NCBI RefSeq assembly: GCF_013204845.1
Contig: NZ_JABMKY010000016.1
Location: 124,001 to 188,000 of the forward strand
Direction of reading: 5' to 3'
Source of the DNA: Paenibacillus qinlingensis
Lineage (GTDB): Bacteria > Bacillota > Bacilli > Paenibacillales > NBRC-103111
DNA: 64,000 nucleotides
A model generated the notes under the pieces. It made no database searches, had not been told where the DNA came from, and worked only from the letters and a program-made list of their open reading frames with translations. Both the position numbers and the translations under genes were made by a program. This document shows, one piece after another, positions 9,672 to 16,371 of the stretch (position 1 is its first letter; each line of letters begins with the position of its first letter).

Positions 9672-10085
9672 TTATTGATTCGCAGCGTTCGGATCCATCC
9701 AGAATAATTCCCATTGATGGCCGTCAAGATCTTGGAAGCTGTGCTGATACATGAATCCGAGATCGTTAGGGTCACTATAAAGCGTACCTCCAGCGGCTAC
9801 AGCTTTTTCGATCAGTTCGTTGACTTCCTCACGACTAGAGAAACTTAAGGCAACGAGTACTTCTGTCGTTTTCGTAGCATCGGATATTGGTTTTTTCGTA
9901 AAGGTTTGGAAATATTTCTCGACCAATAGCATGACATAGATGTGTTCACTGATCACCATACAGGTTGCATTTTCATCCGTAAATTGGGGGTTGAACGTGA
10001 ACCCAATAGAAGTAAAGAAAGCGACAGACTTGTCCAAATCTTTAACAGGTAAATTCACGAAAATTTTATCGGATTGAACAGCCAC
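9672..10085 (-). CDS. VOC superfamily (glyoxalase/bleomycin-resistance-like) protein
   Basis: 137 aa with the paired beta-alpha-beta-beta-beta modules of the vicinal oxygen chelate fold. It begins KIFVNLPVKDLDKSVAFFTSIGF and ends in FQDLDGHQWELFWMDP, where the Glu of QWELFW is a usual metal ligand. It resembles the uncharacterised lactoylglutathione-lyase-like proteins common in Bacillales, related to but distinct from the PhnB-type protein at 12333. Substrate unknown. Single gene with its own terminator. Confidence 0.85.
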   Translation of the reverse strand: MAVQSDKIFVNLPVKDLDKSVAFFTSIGFTFNPQFTDENATCMVISEHIYVMLLVEKYFQTFTKKPISDATKTTEVLVALSFSSREEVNELIEKAVAAGGTLYSDPNDLGFMYQHSFQDLDGHQWELFWMDPNAANQ

Positions 10086-10167
10086 GATAGGATCACCTCA
10101 ATGAGTTATTTGGTAGTACCCTCCTATCATAAATGATTGCAAATTAGCGCGTCAAATTCGCAGGAAA

Positions 10168-10851
10168 TCAGATAGAACGAAGAGGACGTTTGAAATAGGC
10201 AATCATTTTTCCGTCCACTGGCGCGACAGTGACAAGTTCCCAACCGTAACGACCCCAGTGGGATAACGCTTCATCCAGTGACCAGCTGCTATGTTCGGAT
10301 TCTGATTTTCCTAGACAATCGGCTAACGAGACGTCCGTCGCGTATTCCCATTGTGTTATCTGGTGCGCGCTTTGTGAAGGATTGCGAACTTCTTTCCGAT
10401 CCCATCGGACACGTGCAGTGGCTTGGGATAAAGCAGATAAGATCTCTTCTCTTTCCGTGACGTGTAAAAAAAGAAGCTGTGGTGCCCGCGGCACGAAGAA
10501 GGAACGGTGCGAATGATAGATTTGAAGAACTAAGGTGCCAACAGGCGTGCCTTCATGATCATGGATGAGGTACCAAGCGCAGCGCTCACGCTCTTCGGGA
10601 GGCCCCCAATTCTCGATCGAATTATGACGATTAAAACCAGCTTTAACCTGGTACCCTTCTTGTTGGAAAGGTTCAACAACGTGTGCCATGAAGTCTTTAA
10701 TCCAGACACCGTACGCACGATCGCCATACTCGTTGAACATTGCAATGAGTTCAGTTTGTTTATTATCAAATACTGATTTCCATGTATCGGATAACCGTTT
10801 TTCTGCTTTTCGAAATAATGGGTCGAATGGGTTGATTGGGTTATTGGTCAT
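10168..10851 (-). CDS. Uncharacterised protein, DUF6022-like, with DUF4177-like C-terminus
   Basis: 227 aa soluble protein without signal peptide. The C-terminal third (WEYATDVSLA... LDEALSHWGRYGWELVTVAP...YFKRP) resembles the short DUF4177 fold. As far as I recall the full-length family is named DUF6022 in Paenibacillus genomes; I could not check. A longer frame begins at a TTG (10860), but AAGGAG lies 9 nt before the ATG at 10851, so that start is preferred. Divergent from a TetR-family gene with a shared 107-bp promoter region, suggesting that regulator controls it. Confidence 0.75.
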   Translation of the reverse strand: MTNNPINPFDPLFRKAEKRLSDTWKSVFDNKQTELIAMFNEYGDRAYGVWIKDFMAHVVEPFQQEGYQVKAGFNRHNSIENWGPPEERERCAWYLIHDHEGTPVGTLVLQIYHSHRSFFVPRAPQLLFLHVTEREEILSALSQATARVRWDRKEVRNPSQSAHQITQWEYATDVSLADCLGKSESEHSSWSLDEALSHWGRYGWELVTVAPVDGKMIAYFKRPLRSI

Positions 10852-10958
10852 GAAGAACAACTCCTTTTTGTGTTTATTTAACAGTGTTAGAATAATAATT
10901 TAATGATGTTAGATTAAAGTAATGTGGTATAATTGTCAAGAGAAATTGGAGGTCGAAT
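10852..10958. promoter_or_regulatory. Divergent promoter region between DUF6022-like gene and tetR-type gene
   Basis: AT-rich. A TATAAT box about 25 nt before the tetR ribosome site serves the plus-strand gene. An odd-centred palindrome AACAGTGTT near 10881 and TTAGAATAATAATTTAATG-type half-sites are possible operators for the TetR regulator. Confidence 0.4.
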
Positions 10959-11672
10959 ATGGCACGTAGACGAATCCATCCCCTACAATCGGAGGGGGCC
11001 GGTGATGGACAAGGGGCATCCGATGTACATACCCCACTAGATCGTGAACGTATTATTCAGGCTGTCCTATCCCTGTTGCGCGATGAAGGGTTAGGATCGA
11101 TCAGCATGCGTAAGATTGCAGATTTCCTCGGCGTAAAAGCAGCTTCCTTGTATTATCACGTCAAAGACAAAGAGCAATTAATGCATCTGCTCGCCGAGCA
11201 AATTAGTTCCGACGTGAGCTTTCCAGATGAAAGCCTCGATTGGCAGGAGCAGCTTCGCGAGTGGGCGCTCCAATTCCGACTCGTGCTGCATCGGTATCGA
11301 GATGCGGTATCCATCATGAGCGCAACGATGGCAGGGAGCCCCAAGCGGCTGGCGCATATCGAGTTTCTATACCGATTATTTGCCCAATCGGGCTTCCGTG
11401 ATCCGCACATTCCGTGGTTCGCCAGCATGATTAAGAACTACATCTACAGTTTCGTCGATGAAGAAAATCGCTTAATGGCAAGAGCGGCGGAGCCAGTTGA
11501 GCCTTCCGATAAAATAGGCGAAACCCCTGCAGCGCGTATGCAGTCGCTGTCTGCGGAACACTATCCGCATTTTGTTCGGCTGTTACCTTACACGACAGCC
11601 GTCAATTGGAATGAAGAGTTCTTGTTCGGGCTTAAGGTGTTAGTTGACGGGTTTGAAGCACAGCGGAAGTAA
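10959..11672 (+). CDS. TetR/AcrR-family regulator with tetracycline-repressor-type C domain
   Basis: 237 aa. After a charged N-terminal tail of about 27 residues comes the TetR helix-turn-helix (RERIIQAVLSLLRDEGLGSI...KIADFLGVKAASLYYHVKDKEQL, about 28-75). The C-terminal part (about 95-230) resembles TetR_C-type ligand domains. GGAGG lies about 8 nt before the ATG. Likely a repressor of the divergent DUF6022-like gene; the inducer is unknown. Followed by a strong terminator. Confidence 0.88.
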   Translation: MARRRIHPLQSEGAGDGQGASDVHTPLDRERIIQAVLSLLRDEGLGSISMRKIADFLGVKAASLYYHVKDKEQLMHLLAEQISSDVSFPDESLDWQEQLREWALQFRLVLHRYRDAVSIMSATMAGSPKRLAHIEFLYRLFAQSGFRDPHIPWFASMIKNYIYSFVDEENRLMARAAEPVEPSDKIGETPAARMQSLSAEHYPHFVRLLPYTTAVNWNEEFLFGLKVLVDGFEAQRK

Positions 11673-11687
11673 GCCGCAAAACGCGAA

Positions 11688-11737
11688 AAAGAGGTTCCCC
11701 CAGAAGCCATGGTTGGTGGCGAGGGAACCTTTTTTTG
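11688..11737 (+). terminator. Terminator of the tetR-type gene
   Basis: Stem AGGTTCCC (11692-11699) / GGGAACCT (11723-11730) with an inner GCCATGG...GGC pairing, followed by seven T. Confidence 0.8.
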
Positions 11738-11766
11738 ATGTTTATTGAATGCGAAAATGCAAAAGT

Positions 11767-11871
11767 GCAACCTTTTGTTTGGGAAGGGCCTCCCCATCTG
11801 AAATGCTTGCAAATCTGCAACTATTTCTGCTGCGTTCCTCATTTTGGTGACGTTCCGGCGCAAAAGGTTGC
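11767..11871. repeat. Inverted repeat flanking a 94-bp intergenic segment
   Basis: GCAACCTTTTG at 11767-11777 and its exact complement CAAAAGGTTGC at 11861-11871 are separated by 83 nt. No gene is seen in 11740-11955. It may be a small extragenic repeat (MITE-like) or a structured RNA tail. Confidence 0.5.
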
Positions 11872-11959
11872 TGTTTCGCACGCATTTATCCATGTGTAGC
11901 CTTTTTCTTCCGAGAAAGTTGATCATTTGCATCTTTGAGCATTTACACGGGGGAGTGTC

Positions 11960-12250
11960 GCTGCTGTAACGTTGTTTTTCATCGTTACAGCGTGGGTGAG
12001 CGAGTAAAAGTGGCCAATACGCTGCTGTAACGATGTTTTTCATCGTTACAGCGTGGGTGAGCGAGTGAAAGTGGCTCAATGTGCTGCTGTAACGATGATT
12101 TTCATCGTTACAGCGTGGGTGAGCGAGTGAAAGTGGCTCAATATGCTGCTGTAACGATGTTTTTCATCGTTACAGTGTAGGTGAGCGAGTGAAAGTGGCC
12201 AATATGCTGCTGTAACGATGTTTTTCATCGTTACAGTATGGGTGAGCGAG
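11960..12250. repeat. Five-copy tandem array of hairpin-bearing 61/62-bp units (array A)
   Basis: Units begin at 11960, 12021, 12083, 12145 and 12206, spacing 61-62-62-61. Each starts GCTGCTGTAACG and has an inverted repeat (CTGTAACGATG, short T-rich centre, CATCGTTACAG) followed by a conserved GGGTGAGCGAGTGAAAGTGG-type spacer. The last unit is truncated after GAGCGAG. The copies differ by a few bases, mostly in the spacer and at the stem base. Spacers are the same in every unit, so this is not a CRISPR array. Open frames across it are only translations of the repeat. It lies between the tetR terminator and the terminator of the convergent PhnB-type gene. Confidence 0.9.
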
Positions 12251-12290
12251 CAAACCTGGTCCCACATCGCCCTCGAGGCAGCTTTTAACA

Positions 12291-12328
12291 AAAAGGAGCC
12301 AAGCGCAAACGCGCTTGAAGCTCCTTTT
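12291..12328 (-). terminator. Terminator of the PhnB-type VOC gene
   Basis: Stem AAAAGGAGC / GCTCCTTTT with an inner AAGCGC/GCGCTT helix; on the minus strand it ends GGCTCCTTTTTG shortly after the stop at 12333. Confidence 0.8.
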
Positions 12329-12332
12329 CGTT

Positions 12333-12788
12333 TTATCCCTCGTAAGCTTGCTTCAGCGCGGCGATATCAATCTTCTGCATGCCCAGCATTGCGTTCATCA
12401 CGCGAGCTGCTTTCACGGGATCTTTGGCGTTGAGCAGTTCCCCCAGAATGGTCGGGATAATTTGCCAGGAAAGGGCGAATTTATCCTGTACCCAACCGCA
12501 GCGCTGAGGCTGTCCGCCTTCAGACAGCTTCTCCCACAAAGTGTCTACTTCTTGCTGCGACTCGCAGTTTACGTAGAGCGAAAGGGCAGGGGTGAATTTG
12601 AAATGTGGGCCGCCATTTAGAGCCATATACCGCACCCCACCAAGCAAAAATGTTCCTGAAATTACTCTTCCTTCAGGTCCAGAGCGATTGATACTTTCAA
12701 TTTGGGAATCGCTGAATATGGACGTGTAGAAGTTCATTGCCTCTTCGGCATTGCCGTCGAACCATAAGAATGGCGAGATTTTTTGCAT
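12333..12788 (-). CDS. PhnB-like VOC family protein (3-demethylubiquinone methyltransferase superfamily name)
   Basis: 151 aa. It starts MQKISPFLWFDGNAEEAMNFYTSIF, the hallmark of PhnB-like glyoxalase-fold proteins, and has WVQDKFALSWQIIPTILGELL in the second half. These are often misnamed methyltransferases; the real role is mostly unknown. Start chosen at 12788 because AAAGGAG is 9 nt upstream; the frame extends 11 codons further without a ribosome site. Single gene with its own terminator. Confidence 0.88.
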   Translation of the reverse strand: MQKISPFLWFDGNAEEAMNFYTSIFSDSQIESINRSGPEGRVISGTFLLGGVRYMALNGGPHFKFTPALSLYVNCESQQEVDTLWEKLSEGGQPQRCGWVQDKFALSWQIIPTILGELLNAKDPVKAARVMNAMLGMQKIDIAALKQAYEG

Positions 12789-12870
12789 GTCAGCAACTCC
12801 TTTTATTAGGTATTGTATCACAAATGTGAATGGCTACATGTGCATCGTCGCAGCTGATATCACATGACAT

Positions 12871-13320
12871 CTAAACGCCAAACCAAGGCGATGCCAACAC
12901 AACAGCCCCGATAAAAACGAGTTGCAGCACTACTCTAACCGCCAATCGAGGGACAGGCTTACCGCCAATTGTTAATTTTTTGCGAGCAGCGAAGACATTA
13001 GCGGGAAACATTGCGAGCAGCAAAAGTAATAGGCCGACAGATGCGGCCTGTGACACAGCGGGAATCAGTATCCCGATGGCACCGGCAATTTCTAAGTAGC
13101 CCGTAATCGTTACGATTGAGGCGGGTTTTGGGAACGCAGGAGGGACCATTCGAATCAGATCTGGACGTCTTTTGCCCCAATGCGCGGAAGCTGTAAGCAG
13201 AAACATGACAGCGACTGCGCCTTGCAGTGAGGTGTGCCATTGATCGAAAAATGACCATCCAAGAAAACCCATTGCCCGGAAAAGTAGAAACGATGATAAC
13301 AGCGCAACGAATGGTGCCAT
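12871..13320 (-). CDS. DoxX-family membrane protein
   Basis: 149 aa, four predicted membrane helices (about 3-20, 33-52, 70-92, 96-112) and a final hydrophobic segment. The GYLEIAGAIGILIP motif is typical of DoxX-like proteins. AAGGAGG lies directly upstream of the ATG. It is 25 bp downstream of a TetR-type gene and almost certainly in its operon, so likely repressed by it. DoxX-like proteins are linked to redox or xenobiotic stress; exact role unknown. Confidence 0.85.
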   Translation of the reverse strand: MAPFVALLSSFLLFRAMGFLGWSFFDQWHTSLQGAVAVMFLLTASAHWGKRRPDLIRMVPPAFPKPASIVTITGYLEIAGAIGILIPAVSQAASVGLLLLLLAMFPANVFAARKKLTIGGKPVPRLAVRVVLQLVFIGAVVLASPWFGV

Positions 13321-13345
13321 GCGATTACCTCCTTAAGAATCTAAC

Positions 13346-13942
13346 TTATTTGGATTGTTTTTTTAAAATTGTGGACATAAATGTAGACACCTCAGTGGAG
13401 ATCTGTGCGGTAGTCGAGGCAAAAGATGAACGGACACGTAATCCCAAGGAAAGCAGGACGAACATTTCAGCTGTTTGGTCCGGGTCAACATTTTCCATAA
13501 TGACGCCATGGAGCTGACCGAGAGTGATCCAGTTCTTAGCAAAAGATATGGATCGTTCATAGAAATGCTGCAGTACACTCGCAACGGTCGGATCTTCTTC
13601 CTTACCAAGTAAGTATTTGAGTATTTTATTCGTGATATCGTGAGGATCTTCTAGCGCCATAAGATTGTGAGAGATGCTTTGCATAGGTCCATCAAAGGTT
13701 TTAGCAGCGTGTTCCGTTTCCTGCATGAATTTCGCATTCGTTTCTTCAAGTCGTTCGTGCAGCACCAAAGCATAAATTTCGTCTTTACTTTTCACATAGT
13801 GGAAGATAGCTCCTTTGGAGAGCAAGGATTGCTCCATAATATCCTTCATCGTGATGGCGTGGCAGCCTTTTTCCTTCAACAGCGCTTTCGTCGCTTCAAG
13901 GAGTTTACGTGTGGTGATTTCTCTGCGTTCCTCATTTTTCAT
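13346..13942 (-). CDS. TetR/AcrR-family regulator, first gene of doxX operon
   Basis: 198 aa from ATG 13942. HTH at about 8-55 (TRKLLEATKALLKEKGCHAITMKDIMEQSLLSKGAIFHYVKSKDEIY, given here as the region 10-55), C-terminal ligand domain to 198. The frame runs upstream to 14032, giving a strange Asp/Arg-rich tail. But the sigma-A promoter -10 box ends only about 9 bp before that ATG, while GGAGG sits 10 nt before ATG 13942; hence the shorter start. Probably autorepressed through the palindrome inside its promoter and co-expressed with doxX. Confidence 0.85.
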   Translation of the reverse strand: MKNEERREITTRKLLEATKALLKEKGCHAITMKDIMEQSLLSKGAIFHYVKSKDEIYALVLHERLEETNAKFMQETEHAAKTFDGPMQSISHNLMALEDPHDITNKILKYLLGKEEDPTVASVLQHFYERSISFAKNWITLGQLHGVIMENVDPDQTAEMFVLLSLGLRVRSSFASTTAQISTEVSTFMSTILKKQSK

Positions 13943-14040
13943 AAAACCCATTCCTCCATCTCTATCTCTGTCTCCATCACTGTCTCCATTTCTAACTCTG
14001 TCTTCATCACGGTCTCTGGGAAATAAATCCATGTACTCCC

Positions 14041-14069
14041 ATTATATAAACAGACCATCGGTTTGTAAA
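14041..14069 (-). promoter_or_regulatory. Sigma-A promoter with TetR operator for tetR-doxX operon
   Basis: Minus strand TTTACA, exactly 17 nt, TATAAT. The spacer holds a near-perfect palindrome (plus strand 14050-14066, ACAGACCATCGGTTTGT, one mismatch pair), positioned to block RNA polymerase. Classic autoregulated TetR-family architecture. Confidence 0.75.
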
Positions 14070-14078
14070 TAGGTAAAA

Positions 14079-14112
14079 CGAAAAACGCTACAAGAGTCAG
14101 ACTCCAGCAGCG
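14079..14112 (-). terminator. Probable terminator of the AraC-family gene
   Basis: Minus-strand imperfect stem CGCT...GAGT / ACTC...AGCG followed by TTTTTCGTTTT, about 80 nt after the stop at 14194. The remaining gap to 14193 shows nothing else. Confidence 0.45.
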
Positions 14113-14193
14113 CCGTTGCTCAGCATGTATTGATAATCAAGCGTACTTACCCAACATTTGAATTCACTTTTGACTCCTCATCAACAGAATCGC

Positions 14194-15228
14194 TCATCCA
14201 TTTACGCGCATTTGCCCGCTTTGGATCGTGGCTCGATATTGTCCAGGTGTTAAGCCAGTCCATTTTTTAAAGGCATTTTGAAAGGCACTAGGTTCTGAGA
14301 AATGCAGCACATAAGCGATGTCCCCGACAGAAAACTCCCATTTACGAAGGTAGCCCATGGCTAAATCTTTGCGAACTTGAATGGAGAGATCGTTATACGT
14401 CGTATTCTCTTCTTTCAATTTATGTTGAAGTGTACGTGAGCTCATTTGGAGGAAATCTGCAGTTTGTTGTAAGGATGGGAAATAGGAAGGCATGCATGTG
14501 CGTATCCAGTGGACAACTTGCTCAGTCAATCGGCTAGCTTGTGTGAGCTCTTGTCTAGTTTCTTGTGCGATATTCTCAAAAATGCTCAGTAACTTAGCGT
14601 CGGAATAGAGGACGGGGTATTGTAAAACATCCTTGTTGAAACGCAAGTAATTACTATTCGCGGCGAAGTGAGGGATTCGCCCAAATACGGGTTGATAAGG
14701 CGTTAAATCAGCCGTAGTTTCGTGACGAAAGGCTACCTCTAGCAGCGGGATTACCCGGTTACTGAGTCGGCTAATTAAACGGAATAATGAGCTGGCCATA
14801 TCTTCTATACAATGACGGGACATGTGTCCTTGCCCGGGATGTTGTAGAAACATGGATATTCTTACATCATCGCCCTCCACTTCCCAGTCCAAATTAAATC
14901 CACTGCATAACAGCACATTATATCGCTGGTAAGCGGATAAAGCATCGACGACGGTTTGGGAATGCATCATGACGTAGCCAAGAATGCCCATATCGGCGAA
15001 CTCCATGATCTGTCCTTGATGTAAACCGAAATGCATATCCTGCGTAAAATGAGCCGCGGCTATCGTTAATCGCTCCAATTCCTCGCCTGAGATGCGTGCC
15101 TCTACATCCTGGAGAAGACTGGCGTCGAAGGAGGCATACTGACAGAATTGCTCTGAATCAAAGCCTTTTTGCACCACCGTTTTCATAATGGGGTACACCA
15201 TAGAAATGGCAACACCTTGGCTTTTCAA
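14194..15228 (-). CDS. AraC-family regulator with OruR/ArgR-type ligand-binding domain
   Basis: 344 aa. N-terminal arabinose-binding-like domain of the OruR/ToxT type (about 15-200; includes MEFADMGILGYVMMHSQTV) and a C-terminal AraC HTH domain (about 250-340; LQQTADFLQMSSRTLQHKL, IAYVLHFSEPSAFQNAFKKW). The longest frame starts at ATG 15297 without a ribosome site. AAAGGAGGG lies 9 nt before an in-frame TTG at 15228, so I prefer that start. Divergent from a quinone-reductase-type gene that it probably regulates. Confidence 0.85.
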   Translation of the reverse strand: MKSQGVAISMVYPIMKTVVQKGFDSEQFCQYASFDASLLQDVEARISGEELERLTIAAAHFTQDMHFGLHQGQIMEFADMGILGYVMMHSQTVVDALSAYQRYNVLLCSGFNLDWEVEGDDVRISMFLQHPGQGHMSRHCIEDMASSLFRLISRLSNRVIPLLEVAFRHETTADLTPYQPVFGRIPHFAANSNYLRFNKDVLQYPVLYSDAKLLSIFENIAQETRQELTQASRLTEQVVHWIRTCMPSYFPSLQQTADFLQMSSRTLQHKLKEENTTYNDLSIQVRKDLAMGYLRKWEFSVGDIAYVLHFSEPSAFQNAFKKWTGLTPGQYRATIQSGQMRVNG

Positions 15229-15340
15229 GTTGAAAATCCCTCCTTTGCGTAAATCCGCAATTGGTTTGCGCGTTTCATCATTGGAAGCAAACCGCATTCA
15301 TTCTATGCTGATTATAGTCGCAAATAAGGAGGAAATCATC

Positions 15341-15922
15341 TTGAAATCGAATATTCTTATCATTAACGGACATCCGGATCCGCAAAGCTATTGTGCGGCC
15401 CTAACGAATGCCTATATCGAAGGGGTCTCACTCAATAAGGTTGACATTCAGAGAATTGATATTCATACCTTAACGTTTGATCCGAATCTGCAATTTGGTT
15501 ATCGGAAACGCACAGAGCTCGAGGAGGATTTACTGCATGCACAGGAACTCATCCGCTGGGCTGATCATCTAGTTTTCGTTTATCCAACCTGGTGGGGGGC
15601 GATGCCGGCGATGATGAAGGGGTTTATTGATCGTGTCTTCCTACCTGGTTTCGCATTCAAATATCGGGAAAAGTCCGCACTCTGGGATAAGTTGCTGGTA
15701 GGTAAATCGGCACATCTCATTGTGACAACAGATACACCTGCTTGGTACAGTCGATGGGTCAATAAGCATGCGGGATATCGTGTAATGAAGCATAATATAT
15801 TGCAATTCTGCGGGATTACGCCCGTACGTCTAACCGAGATTGGACCAGTTAGGCCATCATCGCTAGAGAAGAGAGCTCAATGGTTGGAGAAAGTAAAGCG
15901 GCTTGGAGCGAAGTTAGCGTAG
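15341..15922 (+). CDS. NAD(P)H quinone oxidoreductase / flavodoxin-like (KefF-MdaB type)
   Basis: 193 aa flavodoxin-fold FMN/FAD enzyme of the NQO1 family. It begins NILIINGHPDPQSYCAAL and has the central WADHLVFVYPTWWGAMPAMMKGFIDRV signature. Members reduce quinones or other electrophiles with NAD(P)H, two electrons at a time. The start is a TTG with AAGGAGG 8 nt upstream; the longer frame to 15188 overlaps the divergent AraC-type gene. Control by that AraC regulator is inferred from position. Confidence 0.88.
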   Translation: MKSNILIINGHPDPQSYCAALTNAYIEGVSLNKVDIQRIDIHTLTFDPNLQFGYRKRTELEEDLLHAQELIRWADHLVFVYPTWWGAMPAMMKGFIDRVFLPGFAFKYREKSALWDKLLVGKSAHLIVTTDTPAWYSRWVNKHAGYRVMKHNILQFCGITPVRLTEIGPVRPSSLEKRAQWLEKVKRLGAKLA

Positions 15923-15964
15923 TTAACTATGCCTATGCAAACGAGGTCGAAAGTTATTATGCAA

Positions 15965-15992
15965 AGAGGGAGGTCCGAAAGGACCTCCCTCT
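15965..15992. terminator. Bidirectional terminator between quinone reductase and small membrane gene
   Basis: Perfect 12-bp stem AGAGGGAGGTCC / GGACCTCCCTCT with a GAAA loop, T-rich on both sides, between convergent genes. Confidence 0.85.
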
Positions 15993-16005
15993 TGATCTTA
16001 CCAAC

Positions 16006-16164
16006 CTAACGATGTTCCACCAGATCAATTGCTCCTAGAATCACATGAGCAACTCCAAAGCCAAGCACACCAACACCAAGAAGCTTATATTTGCTTTTTA
16101 GCATAGTCGCACCAGATGCAGAAACGACAGTTCCAAGAACAGCAGGAATCAATCCCTCGCGCAT
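16006..16164 (-). CDS. Small hydrophobic protein
   Basis: 52 aa from ATG 16164 (MREGLIPAVLGTVVSASGATMLKSKYKL in part). Two hydrophobic segments (about 6-18 and 27-46) suggest a membrane hairpin. GGAGG lies 10 nt upstream; another ATG two codons earlier (16170) is possible. Short proteins of this kind are common in Paenibacillus and are sometimes mislabelled asparagine synthase; no enzyme domain is visible. Function unknown. Confidence 0.65.
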   Translation of the reverse strand: MREGLIPAVLGTVVSASGATMLKSKYKLLGVGVLGFGVAHVILGAIDLVEHR

Positions 16165-16290
16165 GAACATCACTCCTCCAAGTTTGTTTGGGTTAGGCAA
16201 GACATCTTAGTTTGCATCAAAGTCGTAAACATATGCAGGATAGACAAACGAATGGAACATAATCGCATCATAAGTGAGTAGAAACGGACA

Positions 16291-16319
16291 TTGGCAGGTT
16301 ATTCCATAACCGTTACGAT
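16291..16319 (+). promoter_or_regulatory. Promoter with internal palindrome upstream of GH13 gene
   Basis: TTGGCA, 17 nt, TACGAT. The spacer begins with the palindrome GGTTATTCCATAACC (16297-16311), a likely repressor site. The ribosome site AAAAGGAG is near 16355. Confidence 0.55.
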
Positions 16320-16371
16320 GTGAAGAGGAGTAAGCGATAAAAGCCTTCACATAAAAAGGAGATTCATATCC

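Noticed and set aside
11960..12250. CRISPR array
   Set aside because: Palindromic repeats at regular spacing, but spacers are the same sequence in all units and there are no cas genes.
11588..12291. Minus-strand proteins of 163 and 71 codons across array A
   Set aside because: They are translations of the tandem repeat; the period is not a multiple of three throughout and there are no ribosome sites.
13943..14032. N-terminal Asp/Arg-rich extension of TetR protein
   Set aside because: Would begin almost at the transcription start with poor ribosome site; the downstream ATG has GGAGG.
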